34,368 nt of DNA, taken from NCBI RefSeq assembly GCF_900215215.1, contig NZ_OBDR01000016.1, positions 1 through 34,368 of the forward strand. Direction: 5' to 3'. Below the pieces are notes generated by a model that ran no database searches, had not been told where the DNA came from, and worked only from the letters and a program-made list of their open reading frames with translations. Position 1 is the first letter of the stretch. Each line of letters starts with the position of its first letter. Made by a program: the position numbers and the translations under genes. Source of the stretch: Methanohalophilus euhalobius. Its GTDB lineage: Archaea; Halobacteriota; Methanosarcinia; Methanosarcinales; Methanosarcinaceae. Below, piece by piece: positions 14,994 to 22,337 of this stretch.

Positions 14994-17761
14994 TTTACCT
15001 TATCTCTCAGGAACTTGTGCAGAATTCCACCGTTTTTGCAGTAGTCCACCTCTATATCGGAATTGAGGTTTACAGTTACATTGAATGTGACTTCTTTTCC
15101 ATCTGGATTACGGGCTACAACCTCGAGTTCTCCGCCGGGTTTCATTTCTGAGATGCCCTTGATGGTGTAGGTTTCATCGCCTTTAAGCCCCAGGCTTTCT
15201 TTGCTTTCGCCTTCCCTGAACTGCAGAGGGATTACTCCCATTCCTACAAGATTACTGCGGTGAATCCTTTCGTAGGACTGTGCGATCACAACTTTGACAC
15301 CGAGCAGTTGTGTGCCCTTGGCTGCCCAATCACGGGAACTGCCTGTTCCATATTCCTTGCCTGCAATTACCACCAGAGGTATGTCATTTTCCATGTATTT
15401 CATGGCAGCATCATAGATTGGCATCTCTTCTCCGTCAGGTAGGTAAACTGTCCATGAACCTTCCTTACCAGGTACAAGCTTGTTTTTCAGGCGCACGTTA
15501 CCGAAGGTTCCACGCATCATTACTTCGTGGTTACCCCTTCTGGACCCGTAGGAATTGAATTCTTCTTCCGCTACACCGTGTTCCATCAGGTACCTGCCTG
15601 CTGGATAATCTGCGGGAATCGAGCCTGCAGGTGAAATATGATCGGTGGTAATGCTGTCATCCACAACCACAAGTGCTCTTGCATCCTTTATGTCTTCCAT
15701 ATTCCCAATATTCAGCGGGAAATCCTGGAAGAAAGGAGGTTCCTGGATATAAGTGGATTCATTGTTCCAGTCATAAAGCAGTCCTTCCGGTGCATCGAGT
15801 TCCTGCCAGCGTTCAGTTCCCTGAAATACATTGGCATATTCTTTCTCGTACATTTCTGGCTGCACATATTTACCACAATACTGCTCGATCTCACCGTTTG
15901 CAGGCCATATATCCTTCAGGTAGACTGGTTCACCGTTCGGGTCACATGCAATAGGTTCTTTTGTGAGGTCAATATCCACCGTACCTGCCAGGGCAAAGGC
16001 AACCACGAGCATAGGGGATGCCAGGTAATTGGCTTTTACATGGGGGCTGATCCTGCCCTCGAAATTCCTGTTTCCGCTGAGTACCGATGCAACAGTCAGG
16101 TCACGCTCCTCAATTTCCTTTACTACCGATTTATGCAGGGGTCCACTGTTCCCGATGCATGTGAGACAGCCGTACCCCACAAGATGGAATCCCAGGGCTT
16201 CTAAATAAGGTACAAGGCCGGCTGCTTCCAGATAGTCCATTACCGCCTTTGATCCGGGTCCAAGACTGGTTTTCACGAATGGTTTGACCTTAAGCCCTCT
16301 TTCAACTGCCTTTTTCGCAACAAGTCCGGCACCGATAAGTACTGAAGGATTTGAGGTATTGGTACAGGATGTGATGGAAGCAATAGCAACAGAACCGTGG
16401 TTTAAGTCGACCTCTTCTCCTTCACATTTTATCTTCCTGATCCCACTGTGGCCGGGATGTGTTTTTTCCACAATACTATAACCACCCTCTTCAAGCCAGC
16501 GACTGTAATCCGAATCATTCTCGAAATCTTCACTTCCCTTTTTCAGTGAGAATACATCTTTCATTGTCCTGTGGAATGCTGTGGACATGTCGCTGAGCAC
16601 AATTCGGTCCTGTGGTCTTTTCGGACCTGCAAGGGAGGGCTATACGGTACCCATGTCAAGTCCAAGGGTAGAGGTATACTCCGGTACCGGTGCATCCCTT
16701 TCCGCAAAAAGGCCCTGCTCTTTGCAATATTGGGAAACCATGTTAACATGTTCTTCACTGCGTCCGGTCATGCGCATGTAATCCAGTGTAACTTCATCAA
16801 CAGGGCAAAATCCCATTGTTGCGCCGTATTCCGGACCCATGTTGGCAAGGATTGCCCTGTCAGGCAGGGAAAGTTTCCTGTAACCGGGACCATAGAATTC
16901 CACGAATTTACCTACAACACCGTGTTCCCTGAGCATCTGGGTTACTGTGAGTACAAGATCTGTGGCTGTGATTCCTTCTTTCAGTTCTCCTCTTAGTTCA
17001 AAACCCACAACTTCAGGTATTGGCATATAGTAGGGCTGGCCAAGCATAACCGCTTCGGCCTCGATCCCACCGACACCCCATCCCAGGACACCCAGACCAT
17101 TGATCATTGTTGTATGGGAATCGGTTCCTACAAGAGTATCGGGATAGGCGACAGTTTCGCCGTTTTCTTCCCGCAGATGTACCACATTTGCCAGGTGTTC
17201 AAGGTTTACCTGGTGGATTATGCCGCTTCCCGGAGGTACTACGTTGAAATTGTCAAAGGCATTCTGTGCCCAGTGCAGCAGTTCGTAACGTTCCCTGTTT
17301 CTCTGGAACTCATGTTTCTCATTACAGTTTCTTGCATAGGAAGTGCCGTAACAATCGACCTGTACTGAGTGGTCTATAATAAGATCTGCAGGAATTACAG
17401 GGTTAATTTCTTCCGGATTTCCACCAAGTTTTTTCATTGCAGACCTCATTGCGGCAATATCCACAACCGCAGGTACGCCTGTAAAATCCTGCAGGATTAC
17501 CCTTGAAGGAATATATGGGATGTCTGTTTTTGGTACATTGCCGGGTTTCCAGCCTGCAAGGTTTTTTACATCCTCTTCGGTTACAACCTTGCCATCTGTA
17601 TTCCGTACCAGATTTTCCAGTAATACCCGGATGGAATAGGGAAGAGAAGTAATTTTGCAAAGGCCATTTTCCTCAAGTTTATCCAGACGGTATATGGTAC
17701 TTTTCTTACCCCTGGTATCAAGAGTATCTCTTGCTTTAAAAGAAATTGAATTATTATCCAT
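14984..17761 (-). CDS. acnA: Aconitate hydratase A with an in-frame UAG codon
   Basis: Read through one TAG, this is a full-length aconitase of 925 residues, the usual AcnA/IRP1 size. It interconverts citrate and isocitrate on the way to 2-oxoglutarate. The cluster ligands Cys466 ([10 protein letters not shown]), Cys532 and Cys535 (GCLTC) are intact. So are the N-terminal part ([22 protein letters not shown]) and the C-terminal swivel domain ([24 protein letters not shown]). The TAG is codon 374 (16640-16642). The residues before it (LGLDMGTV) and after it ([12 protein letters not shown]) match the family without a gap. Relatives have Glu or Val at this point. The start is ATG 17761 behind AGGTG; GTG 17770 would add three residues. 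A GTG at 16600 could restart translation of the second half, but no ribosome-binding site is obvious. A 19-base palindrome sits just upstream. It is either a pyrrolysine protein or a gene split by a nonsense mutation. Confidence 0.85.
16640..16642 (-). other. In-frame TAG codon 374 of acnA (possible pyrrolysine)
   Basis: The codon reads TAG on the minus strand between GTA (Val) and CCC (Pro). The 13 codons to the GTG at 16600 and the following 538 codons remain in the same frame. GAG to TAG is a single-base change. UAG is translated as pyrrolysine in methylamine-using Methanosarcinales. Confidence 0.8.
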
Positions 17762-17780
17762 AATTGGCACCTGTAAATAT

Positions 17781-17799
17781 AAATTCGTTAAACGAATTT
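17781..17799. promoter_or_regulatory. Perfect 9+1+9 palindrome upstream of acnA
   Basis: AAATTCGTT-A-AACGAATTT, whose proximal edge lies 19 bases before the acnA ATG and overlaps an AATTTATATTTA TATA-like run on the minus strand. Position and symmetry suggest a dimeric repressor or activator site controlling aconitase. The regulator is not identified. Confidence 0.55.
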
Positions 17800-18140
17800 G
17801 CGCGTGGTCTTATCAATCTGTTATCTGAATATTGTTCGAGACAATGTGCAAAGTCAGCCCGATATCCTTCCAGTGGCAAAAACTGCCGTTGCAAGTTTGG
17901 GAGGGTGTCAAGCTATTTGTAGACGACACCGGAATAAAAATCGACATTCGGGTATATAGGTTTACCCCTTTTTACACATATTTTTCATATGCCTTTCTCT
18001 ATCTTCTCGGTAATCTCGAACCACTATTAGGTCACATCGATCATGATAGTTTTCCAAAAAAAGTAAGAAATAATAATCGGTGTTTTCCTGTATGACCAAC
18101 CGATTTTCTATTGTGCTTTTTCACCAGATGTACAGGAGTT
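17800..18140. other. Intergenic, no gene seen
   Basis: About 340 bases between aconitase and the CDGSH gene. I see no convincing frame on either strand. A GGTGTC ... GACACC pairing at about 17906-17930 and a TATA-like GGTATATAGG at about 17950 are the only structures noted, and neither is strong. Confidence 0.5.
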
Positions 18141-18779
18141 TCAGTTTTTCTCATCCCCGAATTCAATGTACCGGTGACTTCCATCGCAGAATGGTTTGTT
18201 TTTGGAGCCCCCGCATCTGCACAGGCAATAGTGGTCCTGGGTCTCAGGTTCAGATCCATCAGTATCCTCAAGTTCAATATTTCCCACCACATTATAGGCA
18301 TTGTCCTTCCCGACGAATACTTCCGCATCATGAGGGTAATCTTTGTGCAGCTGTCCATCAATTGTGTAGCTCAATGCTCCGGACGGGCACATCCTGATAA
18401 CCCTCGCAATCTCTTCTGGATCTGCGCCGTCAGGGTCTATCCAGGGTTCAACGCCTCTTCTGAAAACCGAAGGCAAATTATCTGTACAGTGACCCCTGTG
18501 GGAACATACACCACGGTTGTCATGGATCGTGATTGATTTTCCTTTGTAAGTATCCATTTTGTCAGGAACGCGGTCTTCTTTCTTTTCCCCTGAAAAATCG
18601 TTCTTCATGTGTGTGCCATCGCAAAAAGGCTTGCTTGCGGACCCTCCACATCTGCACATTGCCATGGTGGGCTTTGTTTCAATGAATACCCCTTTTGAAT
18701 TACGCAGGGTTTTTAGATTGCTTACAATGTATGGTCCGTCTTTTGATACTCTTATAATGGTTTTGTCTTCTTTATCCAT
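18141..18779 (-). CDS. CDGSH / divergent 4Fe-4S / CDGSH iron-sulfur protein
   Basis: A 212-residue soluble protein with three predicted iron-sulfur modules. The N-terminal CDGSH motif (CRCGGSASKPFCDGTH, about residues 42-57) supplies the 3Cys-1His ligands of a 2Fe-2S cluster. A middle domain has the divergent mono-cluster ferredoxin pattern (CSHRGHC ... RMCPSGALSY). A second CDGSH motif (CRCGGSKNKPFCDGSH) lies near the C-terminus. CDGSH proteins are redox-active and can transfer their cluster. This combination is known in bacteria and archaea, with an undefined electron-transfer or repair role. GGGGA six bases before ATG 18779 favours that start over ATG 18785. The CoA-binding-like gene lies 72 bases upstream on the same strand, so the two may be one operon. 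Confidence 0.88.
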   Translation of the reverse strand: MDKEDKTIIRVSKDGPYIVSNLKTLRNSKGVFIETKPTMAMCRCGGSASKPFCDGTHMKNDFSGEKKEDRVPDKMDTYKGKSITIHDNRGVCSHRGHCTDNLPSVFRRGVEPWIDPDGADPEEIARVIRMCPSGALSYTIDGQLHKDYPHDAEVFVGKDNAYNVVGNIELEDTDGSEPETQDHYCLCRCGGSKNKPFCDGSHRYIEFGDEKN

Positions 18780-18851
18780 TGACATTCCCCTTGCATAGAC
18801 TTTTGTCTGAATAGCTTAAGTAATTATTACGAAATAATGTCTATGTTTTAT

Positions 18852-19277
18852 TCAGTATTTTCCTGTAAATTTAGCAATTGATCTGTGCAGACCATGGATG
18901 CTGAAATCCTTCCCCAGGTACATCATAGGACATTTTCCCTTGATTATCTGTATACCAGGGTCCCTCATCTCCTCAATTTCTGGAGTTTCGGTACGCCAGT
19001 GTATCCAGAAATTAGAACATCCTTTTTTTTTGAGAGCCTGCACAAAGTCTGCTGGATCGGAGGTTGTGATTCCCAGTACAGCATTTTCTACATTATCTGG
19101 TATATCATCAATACTTTTTATGTCTCCTTTATCGGGGTTAGCTGATAAATCAAAAACGTACACTTCTTTACCTCTATTATTGAGTTCATCTATAGTGTAT
19201 TTCATTGCTGGTTTGGTATTGTCAGTTATTACTACAAAGGATTGTTTTTCCCAGAAAATTTCCCTATCGTTGTTCAT
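18852..19277 (-). CDS. CoA-binding (YccU-like) Rossmann-fold protein
   Basis: A 141-residue single-domain protein with alternating beta strands and helices: SFVVITDNTKPAMKYTIDEL, GKEVYVFDLSA, IPDNVENAVLGITTSDPADF, GCSNFWIHWRTETPEI, IQIIKGKCPMMYL. The order resembles the CoA-binding domain family typified by YccU and the N-terminus of succinyl-CoA synthetase alpha, including the late Lys-Cys-Pro-Met segment. The usual N-terminal glycine loop is poorly conserved here (VITDNTKPAMK), so CoA binding is uncertain. The start ATG follows AGGAGG, one of the best ribosome-binding sites in the window. It is the likely first gene of an operon with the CDGSH protein. Function unknown. Confidence 0.75.
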   Translation of the reverse strand: MNNDREIFWEKQSFVVITDNTKPAMKYTIDELNNRGKEVYVFDLSANPDKGDIKSIDDIPDNVENAVLGITTSDPADFVQALKKKGCSNFWIHWRTETPEIEEMRDPGIQIIKGKCPMMYLGKDFSIHGLHRSIAKFTGKY

Positions 19278-19699
19278 GGAATTCCTCCTATCAAGTAATA
19301 TTGTACTTCTGGTTACTAACAGATGTCGGTTTTAGAATGTACCAATATGTATGATATCGGGTCGGATTAGACGGGATAATGGAAAATAGGATTAACGTTA
19401 ATCTTTACTTTCTGTTAACCACTGCTTCAAGTGCAAAGAATATATTGCAAATGTACATTTAATGTGGTTCTATAGTTATTGGTTTAATTACTCTTTTACA
19501 ATTACAACTAGTTAATATCTTTTAACTTTTATTTTGCTCTGTTCAATTGGGTTTAAATATGTTGAATGCATATAGAGCAACGTTGTGATTGCATAATTTA
19601 TTATCAGGAATTGGTTTTGTTTTAGGGATAATTTGTATTAATTCCGCCTTCTGATTACTAAAATAAAATTCCTTCATAAAATCTAAATGAGGTATCAAT
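19278..19699. other. Long intergenic region before aIF1A
   Basis: No gene is visible on either strand. It contains a perfect 14-base palindrome (GATTAACGTTAATC, 19390-19403) and very AT-rich sequence that must include the divergent promoters of the CoA-binding-like gene and aIF1A. GTTAAC-like pieces recur near the palindrome (19413-19419). Confidence 0.5.
19390..19403. promoter_or_regulatory. 14-base perfect palindrome
   Basis: GATTAACGTTAATC lies 113 bases upstream of the CoA-binding-like gene and 297 bases before aIF1A. A possible operator; no regulator is assigned. Confidence 0.35.
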
Positions 19700-20035
19700 C
19701 TGGCTTATAACAACTATAATAAAAAAAAGAATAAGAATAAACAGCAGAACGAGGGTGCACAATTTACTAAAGTCCGTACTCCGCGTAAGGACAGGAATGA
19801 GATTGTTGCTACAGTAACCAGGATGCTTGGAGGCAAAAGGCTTGATCTTCAATGTATGGATGGTGTTGTAAGAATGGGAAGAATTCCCGGTTCCCGTAAA
19901 AGACGTATGAGAATACGGGAAGGTGACGTGGTCCTTGCAGTACCTTGGGACATTCAGGATTCAAAAGCCGATGTCGTCTGGAAATACAGAAGACAGGAAG
20001 TCGCCTGGCTTCAGAAAAAAGGTTATCTGAAATAA
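19700..20035 (+). CDS. Translation initiation factor 1A with a CTG start
   Basis: A 111-residue aIF1A. It binds the small ribosomal subunit A site and, with aIF1, helps choose the start codon. It has the basic, Asn/Lys/Gln-rich N-terminal tail ([18 protein letters not shown]), then [20 protein letters not shown], the OB fold ([39 protein letters not shown]) and the closing WLQKKGYLK. Length and sequence match the family only if translation begins at CTG 19700. A TGA stop lies four codons upstream in frame. The codons between are GGT, ATC and AAT. No ATG, GTG or TTG occurs in frame until ATG 19823, inside the conserved domain. GAGGT ends six bases before the CTG, which is ideal spacing. A hairpin follows the gene. 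Confidence 0.9.
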   Translation: MAYNNYNKKKNKNKQQNEGAQFTKVRTPRKDRNEIVATVTRMLGGKRLDLQCMDGVVRMGRIPGSRKRRMRIREGDVVLAVPWDIQDSKADVVWKYRRQEVAWLQKKGYLK

Positions 20036-20056
20036 TTTTCACTTAATGTGTTGCAG

Positions 20057-20078
20057 GGATGGAGCGTTTTTTCCATCC
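20057..20078 (+). terminator. Hairpin after aIF1A
   Basis: GGATGGA, a T-rich eight-base loop (GCGTTTTT), then TCCATCC: a 7-bp perfect stem 21 bases after the stop codon. Confidence 0.5.
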
Positions 20079-20190
20079 ATTCACACAATCAGTTTTTAAT
20101 TAGACACCTTTTTGGGCTTGTCTGGATGTGTTTTTTTGTCTGGATTTGAGCAATACAACTTTGCTCTATTTACAAATATCTACCATAAAC

Positions 20191-20201
20191 AATATATTTT
20201 A
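20191..20201 (+). promoter_or_regulatory. TATA box of the KamA-family gene
   Basis: AATATATTTTA, about 45 bases before the ATG; transcription would start near 20222, close to AAGGAG. Confidence 0.5.
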
Positions 20202-20236
20202 TGACTATTATCTCTTGATAAGGAGTATTCACTATA

Positions 20237-21313
20237 ATGAGTGAAGAATGGAAAGATCAAATTACTAATCAAATTAACTCTCTTGAAAAGCTCGAAGAAA
20301 TAATCAATCTGACTGAATCTGAAAGGGAAGCCATAAAAACCCTTGATACACACTGGGGTACTACACCTTATTTTGCTTCCCTTATGGACAAGGATGATCC
20401 GGAGTGTCCAATCAGGAAACAGATTGTCCCATCCCTTCAGGAAACTCATAACAGGTATGGGATGAAAGATTACCTTGTCTGGAAAGAAAACAGGGCCACC
20501 GATGAAGTACGCCCTGATAGTATAGCCAGGCAGTATAAGGACAGGGTCGCATTTACGGTTTTCCAGAAATGTGGTATCTATTGTCGCCATTGTTTCAGGA
20601 AAGAACTGGTTGTGAATCATGATCTGAAACTGGATTTTAATGTGGACGATGGTATTGAATGGATTCGCCAGCATCCTGAGGTTCGGGATGTTCTGATAAC
20701 TGGTGGGGATCCGCTTCTTTTATCGGATGAAAAGATTGAATATATTATTGGAAGTCTTCGGGATATTCCCCATGTTGAGATGATTCGTATTGGCTCACGT
20801 TTGCCTATAGTTTTGCCTCACAGGATTACTGATAATCTGAAAAGGATACTGGGTGGATATCATGATGTACCAATTTGGCTGAATACCCAGTGCAATCATC
20901 CCAAAGAGATTACTGATAAAACAAAACGTGCGGTCTATGATCTTGTATCTGCAGGTGTTAACGTAGGTAATCAGGCCGTATTGCTGAAAGGCATAAATGA
21001 TGATGTGCAAACCATAAGGGATTTGCATCAGAAATTATTGACTGCAAGAATCAGGCCATATTATCTGTTCTACTGTGAACCTGCACCGGGAATCGATCAT
21101 TTCCGTACTCCGGTAGAAAAAGGTGCGGAATTGATACGCGATGGTCTGCGTGGGCACACAACAGGACTTGCTCAGCCAATGTATGTAATTGCAACCAACG
21201 TTGGTAAAATTCCTTTGATGCCGGATTATTATATGGTAGATAAAGATGAGGAAAAATATATTCTCAGGAACCATCGGGGTGAATTAACGGAAATCCCGAA
21301 CATACCCGAGTAA
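20237..21313 (+). CDS. KamA-family radical SAM aminomutase
   Basis: A 358-residue radical SAM enzyme of the lysine 2,3-aminomutase family. The cluster motif is CGIYCRHCFRK (CxxxCxxC, about residues 112-119). ITGGDPLLL, GSRLPIVLPHRIT, NTQCNHPKEIT and NQAVLLKGINDD follow in the family order, and they include the PLP-binding region. Such enzymes move an amino group from carbon 2 to carbon 3; in methanogens AblA makes beta-lysine for the osmolyte N-acetyl-beta-lysine. Two points argue for caution. It is shorter than the roughly 415-residue classical KamA. Where that enzyme has the Asp pair that holds the lysine side chain (CDLS and VVDAPGG), this one reads CEPA and VIATNVG. No acetyltransferase (ablB) is adjacent, so the substrate may differ. 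AAGGAG lies 12 bases before the ATG. Confidence 0.85.
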   Translation: MSEEWKDQITNQINSLEKLEEIINLTESEREAIKTLDTHWGTTPYFASLMDKDDPECPIRKQIVPSLQETHNRYGMKDYLVWKENRATDEVRPDSIARQYKDRVAFTVFQKCGIYCRHCFRKELVVNHDLKLDFNVDDGIEWIRQHPEVRDVLITGGDPLLLSDEKIEYIIGSLRDIPHVEMIRIGSRLPIVLPHRITDNLKRILGGYHDVPIWLNTQCNHPKEITDKTKRAVYDLVSAGVNVGNQAVLLKGINDDVQTIRDLHQKLLTARIRPYYLFYCEPAPGIDHFRTPVEKGAELIRDGLRGHTTGLAQPMYVIATNVGKIPLMPDYYMVDKDEEKYILRNHRGELTEIPNIPE

Positions 21314-21339
21314 AAGGGAACTGTTTCTTCAGGTTATAC

Positions 21340-21359
21340 GGTGTCAGTGCGCTGGCACC
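21340..21359 (+). terminator. Hairpin after the KamA-family gene
   Basis: GGTGTCAG, a TGCG loop, then CTGGCACC, an 8-bp stem with one G-U pair, 26 bases after the stop codon. No T-run follows directly. Confidence 0.5.
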
Positions 21360-21474
21360 AATGATCTATAATATTTATATATTTCTTATAATTGTATATT
21401 TTTGAGCTTATCAATAAGTTCTATTTTATTTTCAGTTTAAATAATTTTAATCTAGGGTCTTCCTATGCGACAAG

Positions 21475-21660
21475 TATATATATGTTAAAATTGGTTTGTA
21501 GCACTCGCTCCAAACGGGAGGGATTCTGCTTGTATCCCTCCCCCAGTTCATTTACAGTTTTCATCATTTTCTACGCTTGTCAGGGCATTCTCTATTCTGT
21601 AAATTATCCAGGGGTTAAATTTATATTTCATTATTCTAATTGTTCGGTAAATTGACTATT
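21475..21660 (+). ncRNA. Possible structured leader or small RNA before marR
   Basis: TATATATAT at 21475-21483 is a strong TATA box that would start a transcript near 21505. Within about 10 bases comes a 9-bp perfect hairpin: GGGAGGGAT (21516-21524), a nine-base loop, ATCCCTCCC (21534-21542). No open frame of quality follows before the marR-like gene at 21694. A second TATA-like run (TTAAATTTATATTT, 21615-21628) could serve that gene by itself, which would leave 21505 to about 21600 as a separate small RNA. I cannot tell these two options apart. Confidence 0.4.
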
Positions 21661-21693
21661 TGGAATATGAAATATTCGTGGAGTTGTTGTTAA

Positions 21694-22176
21694 TTGGAAG
21701 ATGCTCATTCATCTATGAAGGAACTTGCCGAACTGAAACTGGAATATGATATCTTGTCCAGAAAAGTTATTTATGATGTCGTGGGAAAAGTTTTTGATGA
21801 CAAATCTGAGCAGTTGCCAAACTTAAAAAATCGCAACCATGCAATCCTTATCCTTGGCCTGGAAAAAGAGATGATGCCTTCCACCCTGGCCAGGTTCCTG
21901 AACCTGAAAAAAAGCAGTGTGACAAGCATTATTGATTCTCTTGAGAAGGAGGGTCTGGTAAAAAGGACAGCAGATCCTATGGATCGGAGAAAAATATGGG
22001 TCTCACTAACCTCCTCTGGTTACAGGTATATAGATGTTCTTGAAGGCTGTGTGGAGAAATTAGTCGATGTCATGCTTGAAGGGCTTGAAGAGGATGAAAT
22101 TGACGAAATGCTGCAAAGTATGCGTTCGGTAGTAAATCTGGAACGAAAAATAGCTGACAATGCTTTAAATACTTAA
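21694..22176 (+). CDS. MarR family transcriptional regulator
   Basis: A 160-residue winged-helix regulator. The MarR core is visible: a first helix region to about residue 45, HAILILGLEKEMMPSTLARFLN, the recognition helix region LKKSSVTSIIDSLEKEGLVKR, and the wing TADPMDRRKIWVSLTSSGYRYI, followed by long dimerisation helices. DPMDRRKIWVSLT is the typical DxRxxxxxLT wing. The start is TTG with GGAG upstream at long spacing; ATG 21715 would remove seven residues. The gene sits directly before an RND exporter operon in the same direction, as efflux repressors usually do. A candidate operator lies at 22270-22284. Confidence 0.88.
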   Translation: MEDAHSSMKELAELKLEYDILSRKVIYDVVGKVFDDKSEQLPNLKNRNHAILILGLEKEMMPSTLARFLNLKKSSVTSIIDSLEKEGLVKRTADPMDRRKIWVSLTSSGYRYIDVLEGCVEKLVDVMLEGLEEDEIDEMLQSMRSVVNLERKIADNALNT

Positions 22177-22269
22177 AATAATTGATAAAAATGAATTTTT
22201 TTGTGGGTAATGAATAAGTTATATATAGAAGAATTACATGAATCAGCCCCAATATGTAGTCAAGTACTC

Positions 22270-22306
22270 GTATACAAAATATACAGCATATTTGCGTATA
22301 TAAATA
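22270..22306 (+). promoter_or_regulatory. Exporter operon promoter with candidate MarR operator
   Basis: GTATATAAATA at 22296-22306 is a clear TATA box, putting the transcription start near 22325. Just upstream GTATA-CAAAA-TATAC (22270-22284) forms an inverted repeat of the size bound by MarR dimers. Position next to the TATA box is right for repression by blocking TBP or TFB. Confidence 0.5.
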
Positions 22307-22337
22307 TCTCTCTATAAATTAAAAGGAGTGTTTCCCT

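Noticed and set aside
16561-17770. Two separate aconitase genes, or a frameshift
   Set aside because: The two parts are in the same frame (16640 and 16598 differ by 42 bases) and homology continues through the TAG without a missing residue, so this is one frame with a single TAG, not a frameshift or two genes.
17832-18095. 87-residue plus-strand frame in the acnA-CDGSH gap
   Set aside because: Composition is not protein-like (many aromatic and Cys residues without motif), there is no ribosome-binding site, and no family pattern.
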